A stretch of DNA of 21,005 bases from Bacteroidaceae bacterium (GTDB taxonomy: Bacteria > Bacteroidota > Bacteroidia > Bacteroidales > Bacteroidaceae): NCBI GenBank assembly GCA_016302965.1, contig JAEDMP010000037.1:1-21005 (forward strand), given 5' to 3'. The notes below the pieces were generated by a model. That model saw only the letters and a list, made by a program, of their open reading frames with translations, was not told where the DNA came from and searched no databases. Every line of letters starts with the position of its first letter. The stretch's first letter is position 1. Shown here piece after piece: positions 6,394 through 14,413 of the stretch. The translations under genes and the position numbers were made by a program.

Positions 6394-7413
6394 TTATTCG
6401 ATGATGATGGTTTTCAGCCAGTCTTTCAGCTTGCCTTTATACTGGTTTTGGGAGTCGCAGATGAGCACCAACAACTGGCGTCCGTCGCTGAGTTTGGGAC
6501 CGAGACACAGGCCCTCGTAATTGGCAAAGTCGGTCTTCAAACCCGTCATCTGTGTCTTGAACTCCGTCAGCAGCGTTTTTTCCAAGGGTTTCTTTTCGCC
6601 TCCCGTCCATCGTTTGTCGGCGGTGGGGTGAACCACGTAGAGTTTGATGACCACAAACGACCCGAACTTCAGCGCTGGGGCATAGAGTTCGCGTTCCATC
6701 ACGATGAGGCGGCCATCGTCGAGGGCGCATACATCGCTCACGCCGAGGCAGTAGTTGTCGGCAGTCTTCGACTTCAGTTCGGGCATGTCCATCTCATAGA
6801 AATACTGGGCTGAGAGCTGAAGGCCCTCGTCGAAGGAGAGCAGACGTAGCTGGTTCTTCTTCTTGTCGGATGGGGTGGCAGGAGTGCCGTCGATGGGCAG
6901 GGTACTCTCGCTCACGGTCCAGAAGAGATGGGTGGCGGCATTATAGGAGAGCGACTCAAAACCATAGTTGGGGGCACTGTGGCTGAGGCTGTCGGGAATC
7001 TCCAGTCGTCGTCCCGTGCGTTTGCCGGTCGTGAGTTTGTACTCCATAATCTGGTTGTCGGCCTCACCTGCAATGAAGATGGTGGTGTCTTTGGGGAAGA
7101 AAGCAATGCCCTCCATGTCGCGGTTGGGTCGGTCGGCATGGCGGAACTCATCGCTGTAGGCATGAGAGATGAGGCCTACATCCGGGTCGGTGTTGATGTG
7201 GAAGATGAAGAAACCGTCGGCCCGTGCCTTGTCGTTCACCACGGCATACTCGTTGTTGCCGAGCCAAGTGATACCGCTGTAATGGCCGGGGGCGATGGTT
7301 TGTTGGAAATGGGTCTGTTTGTTCAGGGTGGCTTTCAATGCCACGGGGGCATCCTGTGCCTGGGCGCTGATCGTGAGACAGGCTGTAGCCCATGTTAGAA
7401 TCATTTTGTTCAT
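6394..7413 (-). CDS. Secreted esterase-like / phytase-type beta-propeller protein
   Basis: The 339-residue product starts with a signal peptide (MNKMILTWATACLTISAQA, probable cleavage before Gln-Asp). The mature protein carries blocks of the 'esterase-like activity of phytase' family: HYSGITWLGNNEYAVVNDK, PNRDMEGIAFFPKDTTIFIA and YGFESLSYN. It should fold as a beta-propeller in the periplasm. Members are related to phytases and phosphodiesterases, but substrates are rarely proven, so the activity is uncertain. I start at 7413 because the signal peptide begins there; an in-frame ATG at 7440 adds nine residues (MPQHKKRNA) that weaken it. It lies between an MscS-type gene (65 bases upstream) and the deacylase gene. 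Confidence 0.82.
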   Translation of the reverse strand: MNKMILTWATACLTISAQAQDAPVALKATLNKQTHFQQTIAPGHYSGITWLGNNEYAVVNDKARADGFFIFHINTDPDVGLISHAYSDEFRHADRPNRDMEGIAFFPKDTTIFIAGEADNQIMEYKLTTGKRTGRRLEIPDSLSHSAPNYGFESLSYNAATHLFWTVSESTLPIDGTPATPSDKKKNQLRLLSFDEGLQLSAQYFYEMDMPELKSKTADNYCLGVSDVCALDDGRLIVMERELYAPALKFGSFVVIKLYVVHPTADKRWTGGEKKPLEKTLLTEFKTQMTGLKTDFANYEGLCLGPKLSDGRQLLVLICDSQNQYKGKLKDWLKTIIIE

Positions 7414-7478
7414 TGCGTTTCTTTTTTTATGTTGGGGCATTCATTTGAAATAATGCTGTTGAGGAAACTCTTTGTCAG

Positions 7479-8666
7479 TTATCTGTCGGCATGGCGCTGA
7501 TAGATGCGCAGTCCGAAGTCGTCGACAGCGGCATAGATGAGTTCGAGAATCTCGTCTTTGTGATTCTCGTAGGGTTTCCACTCCTTCTGTTTGAGGAAGA
7601 AGTAGAACTCCAGTGGAAGACCGGTGGGCGTAGCGGGCAGCTGCCGAACCATATAGAGCATCTCGCTGTTCACATCCCCGTGCGAGGCCAGCAACCGGTC
7701 GGTATAACATCTGAACAGACTCAGATTGACGGGATGATGCTCAGCATCCTCGGCTGTGAGCAATCCTTGGGGGCCGATATACCCTTTCTGGGCAAGCGAC
7801 TGCAACATCGGACGGTCGATACGGCGGATGCTCTGGAAGTCGATATAGATACACCGGGTCACCCGGCGGCCATCTCCCTCCTGCATGGATTTCCAGTTCT
7901 GGAAGGAGCCGTCGACCAGGGTCTGGGGAGTGATGGTGACGATGGTATTGTCATAGTTGCGCACCTTGACTGTGGTGAGGGTAATCTCCTCGACAACACC
8001 GTTCACCCCCGATTTCTCTACCGTAATCCAGTCGCCCTTGTGAAGCATGTCATTGCTGGTGAGGCGGATGCCGGCCACCAGTCCGGAGATGGTATCCTTG
8101 AACACCAGCATCAGGATGGCCGAGGTGGCACCGAGACCGGCCAGCAGCGTGAGGGGGCTGCGATTGATGAGGATGGCTATCACAGCGATAGCAGCGAGAA
8201 AGATCACCGCAATCTTCAATACCCCGCAGAAAGTGTGGAGATATTGGTGGCGTGCCGACTGAAGGTCGGAGTCGAGCATCTTCAGGGAATTGGTCAAGCC
8301 AAGAGCAAGTTTTGTCGAGGCCAGGGTGATATAGATAGCGGTGATACGCTCAAGCACCATCTCCAATTCGGGCAGGCGGAAAAAGATATGAGGGATAAAC
8401 ATCCAGATGACAATCGCCGGAGCAATCATGCAGGCTTTGCGCATGTTCGTTTTGCTGAGCAGGATGTCATCCCATTCAATGGTGGTGCGCTCGGTCAGTT
8501 TGGTCGTGAGCGGGATGACCAGCCGGTGGCATATCACATAGGAGAGCCAGGACAGCAAGAGGGTGATGATGACCAGCAGGGTGTCGGTAAAATAGACAGC
8601 ACCGGTAGATTCAAATCCTATGCCATGTGCCATTTGTTCTATCCAAATACGTAATTCTTCCATCAT
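7479..8666 (-). CDS. MscS-family mechanosensitive ion channel (YbdG-like)
   Basis: The 395-residue inner-membrane protein has hydrophobic segments at about residues 24-50, 78-97, 105-125 and 148-167. The MscS pore helix follows at about 172-200 (LLAGLGATSAILMLVFKDTI then SGLVAGI). The cytoplasmic beta domain follows with GDWITVEKSGVNGVVEEITL (about 211-230) and the RNYDNTIVTITPQTLV block. Length and the extra N-terminal helices resemble the YbdG/YnaI side of the family. It would open on membrane tension to release solutes during hypo-osmotic shock. It is the first gene of a probable three-gene minus-strand operon. A minus-strand TATTTTTG at 8732-8739 could be its -7 box, but no -33 element fits, so I do not list that promoter separately. 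Two start codons in tandem (8666 and 8663) are equivalent. Confidence 0.88.
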   Translation of the reverse strand: MMEELRIWIEQMAHGIGFESTGAVYFTDTLLVIITLLLSWLSYVICHRLVIPLTTKLTERTTIEWDDILLSKTNMRKACMIAPAIVIWMFIPHIFFRLPELEMVLERITAIYITLASTKLALGLTNSLKMLDSDLQSARHQYLHTFCGVLKIAVIFLAAIAVIAILINRSPLTLLAGLGATSAILMLVFKDTISGLVAGIRLTSNDMLHKGDWITVEKSGVNGVVEEITLTTVKVRNYDNTIVTITPQTLVDGSFQNWKSMQEGDGRRVTRCIYIDFQSIRRIDRPMLQSLAQKGYIGPQGLLTAEDAEHHPVNLSLFRCYTDRLLASHGDVNSEMLYMVRQLPATPTGLPLEFYFFLKQKEWKPYENHKDEILELIYAAVDDFGLRIYQRHADR

Positions 8667-8722
8667 TTTGTTACTAATTAGTTAAATAATGTTACAAATA
8701 ATCACTTTTTTGCCTGATTTGC

Positions 8723-8753
8723 TTGCATGTTCAAAAATAACTTCATACCTTTG
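8723..8753 (+). promoter_or_regulatory. Promoter of an orphan small transcript
   Basis: TTG at 8723-8725, 20 bases of spacer, then the perfect -7 box TACCTTTG at 8746-8753 on the plus strand. No plus-strand protein gene follows; an intrinsic terminator lies only about 45-70 bases further on. The flanking genes are both on the minus strand. Confidence 0.75.
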
Positions 8754-8758
8754 CAACG

Positions 8759-8822
8759 TGTTTTTCATAGTATTAGATTTAAGGTTAACAAAGGTTGGAG
8801 TACAGCGGTACTCCTTTTTTTT
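8759..8822 (+). ncRNA. Candidate small RNA of about 60-65 nt
   Basis: A transcript starting near 8759-8761 and ending in the terminator at 8797-8822 would be about 62 nt and non-coding. Its 5' part includes CATAGTATTAGATTTAAGG and TTAACAAAGGTTGG, single-stranded and AU-rich, followed by the terminator stem. I recall near-identical AU-rich segments before varied terminator stems in other Bacteroidales genomes, suggesting a multi-copy small-RNA family, but I cannot verify this here. It lies between the mscS-like and ansA genes, opposite in direction to both. The start point is inferred from the -7 box. Confidence 0.65.
8797..8822 (+). terminator. Intrinsic terminator of the small transcript
   Basis: GGAGTAC (8797-8803) pairs perfectly with GTACTCC (8808-8814) around the four-base loop AGCG, and eight T residues follow (8815-8822). 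On the minus strand no T-run follows the stem, so it acts only on plus-strand transcription. Confidence 0.88.
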
Positions 8823-8871
8823 GTCCCTATGCGAAACATACACCTTATTTTATATATAGTTGACGCATGGC

Positions 8872-9906
8872 TTAGAGACTGATTTCACCCCGGATGCTGC
8901 GGAGCATATAGTTGCGCACCTGGTGGTAGTCGGAGTAGCGGGCCTGCAGATACATCAGTTTGGTGACGGCACTCTCAACAGTACTGTCGTAACCGCTGAT
9001 GACTCCTGCCGATTTCAGTTGGTAGCCCGTGTCATAACGGCTCATCTCGACGGTGCCAGCCATGCACTGGCTGATGTTGACGATAATCTTGCCGCCTGCA
9101 GTAGCAGATTTCAGCGCATTGATGAGCCACGGTTTCTGTGGGGCATTGCCACTGCCGTAGGTGCGCATCACGATGGCACGCAGGTTGGGGGTAGCGATGA
9201 TATGGCGCACCAAATCTTCGCGGATGCCAGGAAAGAGCGTGAAGACAATCACATTGTTGTCAAGCTGGAAATGGGGAATCATCGGCTTGCTGAAGTCGGG
9301 TTTCAGAATTCGCTCTTCGTGATAGCTGATGGTAACGCCAGCCTCAGCCAGATGGTCATAGTTGAAACTCTCGAAGGCGTTGAACTCGTCGGCACTCTGC
9401 TTTGTGGTTCGGTTGCCGCGCAGCAGATGACCATTGAAATAGATGCCCACCTCGGGCACCATAGCCGTGCCGTCGTGGTGTTTGGCAGATGCCATCTCGA
9501 TGCTGGTGATGAGATTCTCCTTGCCATCTGTGCGCAATTGGCCGATAGGCAATTGGCTGCCCGTGAGAATGACCGGCTTGGTGAGGTTTTCAAACATGTA
9601 GCTCAGTGCCGATGCTGTGTAGGCCATCGTGTCTGTGCCGTGCAGGATGACAAAGCCGTCATATTTATCGTAGTTGTTGGCGATGATATGGGCAAGATCC
9701 ATCCACAGGCCAGGAGACATGTCGCTACTGTCAATAGGTGGATTGAACTGGTAGGTGGAGATATGGGTCGACACCTGTTGCAGTTCGGGTACGTTGCTCA
9801 GAAGGTGCTCAAAGTTGAGCGGTTCCAAGGCTCCGGTGAGCGGATTGCGGCTCATGCCGATGGTTCCGCCCGTATAAATGATAAGAACTTGGCTTTCGTA
9901 CGTCAT
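8872..9906 (-). CDS. ansA: Type I (cytosolic) L-asparaginase
   Basis: The 344-residue protein converts asparagine to aspartate and ammonia. The first active-site motif YTGGTIGMS puts the nucleophilic threonine at Thr12, and the second, ILHGTDTMAYTA, has Thr91-Asp92. Together these are the paired signatures of the asparaginase/glutaminase family. There is no signal peptide, and the length fits the E. coli AnsA-type cytosolic enzyme rather than the periplasmic type II. The GNRTTKQSADEFNAFES block is typical of type I members. It is transcribed divergently from uxaC with 108 bases between the start codons, and downstream lies an oppositely oriented small-RNA unit. Confidence 0.93.
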   Translation of the reverse strand: MTYESQVLIIYTGGTIGMSRNPLTGALEPLNFEHLLSNVPELQQVSTHISTYQFNPPIDSSDMSPGLWMDLAHIIANNYDKYDGFVILHGTDTMAYTASALSYMFENLTKPVILTGSQLPIGQLRTDGKENLITSIEMASAKHHDGTAMVPEVGIYFNGHLLRGNRTTKQSADEFNAFESFNYDHLAEAGVTISYHEERILKPDFSKPMIPHFQLDNNVIVFTLFPGIREDLVRHIIATPNLRAIVMRTYGSGNAPQKPWLINALKSATAGGKIIVNISQCMAGTVEMSRYDTGYQLKSAGVISGYDSTVESAVTKLMYLQARYSDYHQVRNYMLRSIRGEISL

Positions 9907-9926
9907 CGTTTACGTGATTTTTGCTG

Positions 9927-9958
9927 CAAAAATACGTAAAAAAAATGAGATATCTCAA
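9927..9958 (-). promoter_or_regulatory. Promoter of ansA
   Basis: On the minus strand a TTG (9956-9958) is followed after 21 bases by the -7 box TATTTTTG (9927-9934). The inferred transcription start lies only about 15-20 bases before the ansA ATG at 9906. The -33 element overlaps the palindrome at 9946-9957. Confidence 0.6.
9946..9957. promoter_or_regulatory. 12-bp palindrome between the divergent ansA and uxaC promoters
   Basis: TGAGATATCTCA is a perfect inverted repeat. It lies over the -33 region of the ansA promoter and about 12 bases before the -7 box of the uxaC promoter, where a bound protein could affect both. That it is an operator is inference. Confidence 0.4.
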
Positions 9959-9968
9959 TTATTTTTCT

Positions 9969-9976
9969 TATTTTTG
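9969..9976 (+). promoter_or_regulatory. -7 box for uxaC
   Basis: TATTTTTG matches TAnnTTTG and lies 38 bases before the uxaC ATG. No TTG or TTTG is found at the expected -33 distance; that place is taken by the palindrome at 9946-9957. The promoter may therefore need an activator. Confidence 0.5.
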
Positions 9977-10014
9977 CAGTCAAACAAGTAATAACCTACT
10001 AATTTATACATATT

Positions 10015-11415
10015 ATGAAACAATTCAATGACGAGAACTTCCTGCTCGACACCGAGGTTGCACAAGACCTTTTCCATAACCATGCGGCTAAAATGCCCAT
10101 TATCGACTACCACTGCCATCTGATACCTGAGATGGTGGCCAACGACCACAAATTCAAGAGCATCACAGAATTGTGGCTGGGTGGCGACCACTACAAGTGG
10201 CGTGCCATGCGTACCAATGGAGTGGATGAGAAATACTGTACTGGAAAGGATACCTCTGATTGGGAGAAGTTTGAGAAGTGGGCGGAAACCGTTCCCTATA
10301 CTTTCCGTAACCCTCTCTACCACTGGACACATCTGGAGCTGAAAACCGCTTTCGGCATCACCAAGCAGCTCAGTCCCAAGACTGCCCGCGAGATTTTCGA
10401 CGAGTGTAACGAGAAACTCCAGCAGCCCGAGTTCTCTGCCCGTGGACTTATGCGCCATTACAATGTGGAGTGTGTATGCACCACCGACGATCCCGTTGAC
10501 GACCTGCGCTATCACAAGCAGACACGCGAGAGCGGTTTCGAAATCAAGATGATTCCTGCATGGCGTCCTGACAAGGCCATGAACATTGAGAAGCCCGAGT
10601 TTGCTGCCTACGTCAACCAGTTGGGCGAGGTGGCAGGAGTGACCATCACCACTTTCCAGGATATGGTGGATGCCCTGCAGAAGCGCCACGACTTCTTTGC
10701 CGAAAACGGTTGCCGTCTGAGCGACCATGGTATTGAGGAGTTCTACGACGAGGAATACACCGACTCGCAGATTGAGACCATCTTTGCCAAGGCCATGAGC
10801 GGACAACAGCTCTCGGAATACGAAGTGCGTCAGTATAAGAACTGCTTCCTCACACGTATGGCAGAGATGGATGCCGAGGCCGACTGGACCCAGCAGTTCC
10901 ATTATGGAGCCATCCGCGACAACAATACCCTCATGTACAACAAGCTGGGTGCAGATACCGGATTCGACAGCATCGGTGAATTCACTACTGCCAAGGCCAT
11001 GAGCAAGTTCCTCAACAAACTCAATATGGAGGGCAAACTCACCCGCACCATCCTCTACACGCTCAACCCTTGTGCCAATGAGGTGATTGCTACCATGCTC
11101 GGCAATTTCCAGGGAGGATGTCCTGGAAAGATTCAGTTCGGTTCGGGATGGTGGTTCAACGACCAGCTCGATGGCATGACACGCCAGATGAATGCCCTCT
11201 CTGTGCTGGGCCTGCTCAGCCGCTTTGTGGGTATGCTCACCGACTCGCGCTCGTTCCTCAGCTATCCCCGTCATGAGTATTTCCGCCGCCTGCTCTGCAA
11301 TATCCTCGGAAATGATGTGGAGAAAGGATTGCTGCCCAACGACCATGAGATTCTCTCCAGAATGGTGGAGGATATCTCATACAACAATGCCAAGAACTAT
11401 TTCAAGTTCTATTGA
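10015..11415 (+). CDS. uxaC: Glucuronate (uronate) isomerase
   Basis: The 466-residue enzyme isomerises D-glucuronate to D-fructuronate and D-galacturonate to D-tagaturonate, the first cytosolic step in using uronic acids from pectin and glycans. The start MKQFNDENFLLDTEVAQDLF, the metal-binding motif IIDYHCHL (His33 and His35) and the GGDHYKWRAMRTNGVDEKYC block are characteristic. Later blocks such as FGSGWWFNDQLDGM and LTDSRSFLSYPRHEYFRRLL complete the family pattern. The length matches the usual 465-470. It is followed by a strong terminator at 11457-11494, so it seems to be a single-gene unit. No uxuA, uxaB or kdg genes are within the window. Confidence 0.96.
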   Translation: MKQFNDENFLLDTEVAQDLFHNHAAKMPIIDYHCHLIPEMVANDHKFKSITELWLGGDHYKWRAMRTNGVDEKYCTGKDTSDWEKFEKWAETVPYTFRNPLYHWTHLELKTAFGITKQLSPKTAREIFDECNEKLQQPEFSARGLMRHYNVECVCTTDDPVDDLRYHKQTRESGFEIKMIPAWRPDKAMNIEKPEFAAYVNQLGEVAGVTITTFQDMVDALQKRHDFFAENGCRLSDHGIEEFYDEEYTDSQIETIFAKAMSGQQLSEYEVRQYKNCFLTRMAEMDAEADWTQQFHYGAIRDNNTLMYNKLGADTGFDSIGEFTTAKAMSKFLNKLNMEGKLTRTILYTLNPCANEVIATMLGNFQGGCPGKIQFGSGWWFNDQLDGMTRQMNALSVLGLLSRFVGMLTDSRSFLSYPRHEYFRRLLCNILGNDVEKGLLPNDHEILSRMVEDISYNNAKNYFKFY

Positions 11416-11456
11416 TAGGCATCTTGATGAAGGACCCAATCCATCCAAAATAACCC

Positions 11457-11494
11457 AAAAGAGAGTAGCAACAACGCCTGCTGCTCTCTTTTTT
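11457..11494 (+). terminator. Intrinsic terminator after uxaC
   Basis: GAGAGTAGCA (11461-11470) pairs with TGCTGCTCTC (11479-11488), ten pairs with one G-T, around an eight-base loop, followed by six T residues. Four A residues precede the stem, so it may also work on the minus strand. Confidence 0.88.
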
Positions 11495-11536
11495 CATCTT
11501 TTCTTCATGATTGCATGTTAAAATAGGGCTTGTTTC

Positions 11537-11567
11537 TTGGTCAATTGAAAATTATCATGTAAATTTG
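11537..11567 (+). promoter_or_regulatory. Promoter of the export-lipoprotein and glmS unit
   Basis: TTG at 11537-11539, 20 bases of spacer, and TAAATTTG at 11560-11567 give a good Bacteroidetes promoter, with an inferred start near 11574 and a leader of about 28 bases before the ATG at 11602. Confidence 0.72.
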
Positions 11568-11601
11568 CACACGTTTAATTGAACGATAAAAATAGAACAT
11601 T

Positions 11602-12408
11602 ATGTCAATTCTCAAAAAACTGATGACACCGCTTGCCTTTGCGGCTGTGGTGATGTGCTTGGACAGTTGCTCAAGCACCAAGAATGTAGCTTATTTCCAG
11701 AATGCACAGACTGTCAATCTTGAGGCTTCCAAAACCCTCTATGACGCACGCATCATGCCTAAGGATATTCTGACTATCACCGTAAGTACGGTGGGTGACG
11801 ATGCTGCCGTTCCCTTTAACCTCACGGTGCCCACACCTTTCACCCAGGGACAGCAAAGTGCCTATTCCCAGGCTATACTGCAGAATTATCTGGTAGACAA
11901 TGAGGGTAACATCGATTTCCCGAAGGTGGGCAAACTCCATCTTGGTGGACTCACCAAAGCACAAGCCGAACAGTTGATTCACGATAGAATCAAACCGTAT
12001 ATGAGCGAGTTGGAATCGCCTATCGTTACCGTACGTATGGCGAACTACAAGATTTCGGTGCTCGGTGAAGTTAACCATTCGGGTATGTATAATGTGAGCA
12101 ACGAGAAGGTGAGCATCCTTGAGGCACTGGCTATGGCAGGCGATCTGACCATCTATGGTATGCGCGACTGTGTGCAGCTCATCAGAGAGGACTCTACCGG
12201 ACAGAAATCCATCCATATCCTCGACCTCAACGATGCCAATCTCATCAATTCACCCTATTATTATCTCCAGCAGAACGATATCGTTTATGTTGTGCCCAAC
12301 AAGGTGAAGGCGCAGAACTCCAGTGTGGGTAGCATGACCACCCTCTGGTTCTCGGCTACCTCTATCCTCATCTCGCTCACCTCACTGTTGTATAACATCC
12401 TGAACTAA
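11602..12408 (+). CDS. Wza-type polysaccharide export outer-membrane lipoprotein
   Basis: The 268-residue protein has a lipoprotein signal peptide with lipobox LDSC (Cys23), so it should be anchored in the outer membrane. A polysaccharide-export domain follows (YDARIMPKDILTITVSTVGD, about 47-66, and VDNEGNIDFPKVGKLHLGGL, about 98-117). Then comes an SLBB-type beta-grasp domain (ISVLGEVNHSGMYNVSNEKV, about 152-171). A hydrophobic C-terminal segment (about 244-267) suggests a pore-forming helix like that of Wza. Such proteins export capsule or exopolysaccharide, usually with a Wzc-type co-polymerase kinase, but no wzc or glycosyltransferase genes are in the window. Only 12 bases separate it from glmS, so the two are probably co-transcribed. 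Confidence 0.88.
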   Translation: MSILKKLMTPLAFAAVVMCLDSCSSTKNVAYFQNAQTVNLEASKTLYDARIMPKDILTITVSTVGDDAAVPFNLTVPTPFTQGQQSAYSQAILQNYLVDNEGNIDFPKVGKLHLGGLTKAQAEQLIHDRIKPYMSELESPIVTVRMANYKISVLGEVNHSGMYNVSNEKVSILEALAMAGDLTIYGMRDCVQLIREDSTGQKSIHILDLNDANLINSPYYYLQQNDIVYVVPNKVKAQNSSVGSMTTLWFSATSILISLTSLLYNILN

Positions 12409-12420
12409 TCGTTACGAAAC

Positions 12421-14265
12421 ATGTGTGGAATAGTAGGATATATCGGTAACAAAGAGGCGTTTCCCATCCTCATCAAGGGATTGCGCAGGCTGGAATACCG
12501 TGGGTATGACAGTGCTGGCGTGGCCATGGTGAATGATAATGGAGAACTGAGCGTGATGAAAACCAAGGGAAAGGTGGATGATTTGGTCAGTTTCTGCAGC
12601 GACAAGGATGTGACGGGCACCATCGGTATAGCCCATACCAGATGGGCCACTCACGGTGAACCTTCATCGCAGAACGCCCATCCACATTATTCGCAATCCA
12701 TGAATCTGGCTATCATCCATAATGGAATCATTGAGAATTATGCTACGCTTAAGAGCAAGCTCATTGAGAAGGGGATGAAGTTCAGATCGGATACCGATAC
12801 CGAGGTGCTTGTACAGTTGATTGAGTATATCCAGCAGGAGAAGAACCTCGACCTGCTCACTGCTGTTCAGCTTGCGCTGCACGAGGTGATTGGTGCTTAT
12901 GCCATCGCAGTCATTGACAAACGGGACCCCAACCAGATTATTGCGGCACGCAAACAGAGTCCGCTCGTGGTGGGTATCGGCGAAGGTGAATTCTTCCTTG
13001 CCTCCGATGCCAGTCCCATTGTGGAGTATACTGACCAGGTGGTTTATCTCGAAGATGGCAATATCGCTGTCATCAGGCGTGACGAGCCGCTCAAGGTTGT
13101 CAATATCCTCAACCGGAAACTCAATCCGGAAATCCAGACCGTGGATATCAACCTCGGACAGTTGGAGAAAGGCGGCTATCCCCATTTCATGCTCAAAGAG
13201 ATTTTTGAGCAGCCCGATTGTCTTACCAACTGCATGAGGGGTAGGGTGAATATCGACAAGGACAATGTGGTGCTCAGCGCTGTGATTGACCATAAGCAAC
13301 AGTTGCTCAATGCCAAACGCTTCATCATCGTGGCCTGTGGGACATCCTGGCATGCCGGACTTATCGGCAAACAGATGATTGAGAGTCTCTGCCGTATTCC
13401 CGTAGAGGTGGAGTATGCATCGGAGTTCAGATACAGAAACCCTGTCATCTCAAAAGAAGATGTGGTGATTGCCATCTCGCAGAGCGGTGAAACCGCCGAC
13501 ACGCTGGCTGCAGTCAAATTGGCAAAAGATAACGGAGCTTTTATCTATGGCATCTGCAATGCCATCGGGTCGAGTATTCCCAGAGCTACTGATACTGGGT
13601 CGTATATTCATGTAGGACCTGAGATTGGTGTGGCCTCTACCAAGGCTTTTACAGGACAGGTGACTGTGCTCTCGATGCTGGCGCTTGCGATGGCCAAAGA
13701 GAAAGGTACCATCGCCGATGACGATTATCTGCGCATCGTCAGAGAACTGCATGATATCCCCGGCAAGATGGAAGAGGTTCTCAAACTGAACAACCGGATT
13801 GCCGACCTCAGCCGGATGTTTACGTACGCGCGCAATTTCCTTTATCTCGGACGCGGATATAACTATCCCGTGGCGCTCGAAGGTGCCTTGAAACTGAAGG
13901 AAATCAGCTATATTCATGCAGAGGGATATCCCGCTGCAGAGATGAAACATGGACCTATCGCACTCATCGACTCTGATATGCCCGTGGTGGTTATTGCCAC
14001 GCACAACGCCATGTATGAGAAGGTGCTGAGCAATATCCAGGAAGTGAAGGCCAGAAAGGGAAAGGTCATCGCCATTGTCTCCAAAGGTGATGAGACCATC
14101 AGCAGGATTGCTGACGAGGTCATTGAATTGCCCGATACCATCGAATGTCTCGAACCGCTGTTGGCCACTATACCTCTGCAATTGTTGGCCTATCATGTTG
14201 CCGTCTGCAAAGGCAAGGATGTTGACCAACCTCGTAATCTCGCCAAGTCTGTGACCGTTGAATAA
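12421..14265 (+). CDS. glmS: Glutamine--fructose-6-phosphate aminotransferase (isomerizing)
   Basis: The 614-residue enzyme makes glucosamine 6-phosphate from fructose 6-phosphate and glutamine, the entry to UDP-GlcNAc for peptidoglycan, lipid A and surface glycans. The sequence starts MCGIVGYIGN, so after Met removal Cys is the N-terminal nucleophile of a class II amidotransferase. The blocks RRLEYRGYDSAGVA and HTRWATHGEPS confirm that domain. Two SIS sugar-isomerase domains follow (ACGTSWHAGLIGKQM and AISQSGETADTLAA; later LGRGYNYPVALEGALKLKEI). It ends in the conserved DQPRNLAKSVTVE. There is no glmS ribozyme-like leader; the start lies 12 bases after the upstream lipoprotein gene. A long hairpin with a T-run follows the stop codon. 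Confidence 0.97.
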   Translation: MCGIVGYIGNKEAFPILIKGLRRLEYRGYDSAGVAMVNDNGELSVMKTKGKVDDLVSFCSDKDVTGTIGIAHTRWATHGEPSSQNAHPHYSQSMNLAIIHNGIIENYATLKSKLIEKGMKFRSDTDTEVLVQLIEYIQQEKNLDLLTAVQLALHEVIGAYAIAVIDKRDPNQIIAARKQSPLVVGIGEGEFFLASDASPIVEYTDQVVYLEDGNIAVIRRDEPLKVVNILNRKLNPEIQTVDINLGQLEKGGYPHFMLKEIFEQPDCLTNCMRGRVNIDKDNVVLSAVIDHKQQLLNAKRFIIVACGTSWHAGLIGKQMIESLCRIPVEVEYASEFRYRNPVISKEDVVIAISQSGETADTLAAVKLAKDNGAFIYGICNAIGSSIPRATDTGSYIHVGPEIGVASTKAFTGQVTVLSMLALAMAKEKGTIADDDYLRIVRELHDIPGKMEEVLKLNNRIADLSRMFTYARNFLYLGRGYNYPVALEGALKLKEISYIHAEGYPAAEMKHGPIALIDSDMPVVVIATHNAMYEKVLSNIQEVKARKGKVIAIVSKGDETISRIADEVIELPDTIECLEPLLATIPLQLLAYHVAVCKGKDVDQPRNLAKSVTVE

Positions 14266-14278
14266 TTCAATATCATGA

Positions 14279-14373
14279 AAAAAAGGTGACGGACTCTGGA
14301 GTGAAGATATGATTTATATATAACAACACATATTCACACAATCAATTAACAGCCAAAGTCCTTCACCTTTTTT
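14279..14373 (+). terminator. Long-range hairpin with T-run between glmS and purF
   Basis: The 17-base arm 14279-14295 (six A, then GGTGACGGACT) pairs with 14357-14373 (AGTCCTTCACC, then six T) with one mismatch, enclosing 61 bases. It could end glmS transcription on the plus strand, and by symmetry also works on the minus strand. The 3' arm can alternatively pair with GTGAAG at 14301-14306 or, through CACC, with GGTG at 14377-14380. This allows an attenuator rather than a simple terminator. I find no TAnnTTTG box between glmS and the next gene, which favours regulated readthrough, but that is inference. Confidence 0.6.
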
Positions 14374-14375
14374 AT

Positions 14376-14413
14376 TGGTGATAAACCAGGGGAAGGGGGG
14401 GCTGCGGCGGCAG
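14376..14413 (+). promoter_or_regulatory. Structured, G-rich leader just before purF
   Basis: TGGT-GATAA-ACCA (14376-14388) can form a small hairpin. G-runs of four and seven follow (14389-14392 and 14395-14401), then CTGC-GGCG-GCAG (14402-14413), another small hairpin, all within 50 bases of the purF start codon. The G-rich tract is unusual for the intergenic DNA here. It could influence translation or termination, possibly as a two-layer G-quadruplex. No role is proven. Confidence 0.4.

Noticed and set aside
9955..11346. Long minus-strand open frame (463 codons) opposite uxaC
   Set aside because: The plus strand encodes an unmistakable glucuronate isomerase. The antisense frame has no recognisable domain and arises from codon choice. 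The same applies to the long antisense frames opposite ansA (8860-9939) and the MscS-type gene (7491-8654).
12409..12420. Possible glmS ribozyme upstream of glmS
   Set aside because: Only 12 bases separate the upstream gene from glmS. There is no room for the ribozyme, which is known mainly from Firmicutes.
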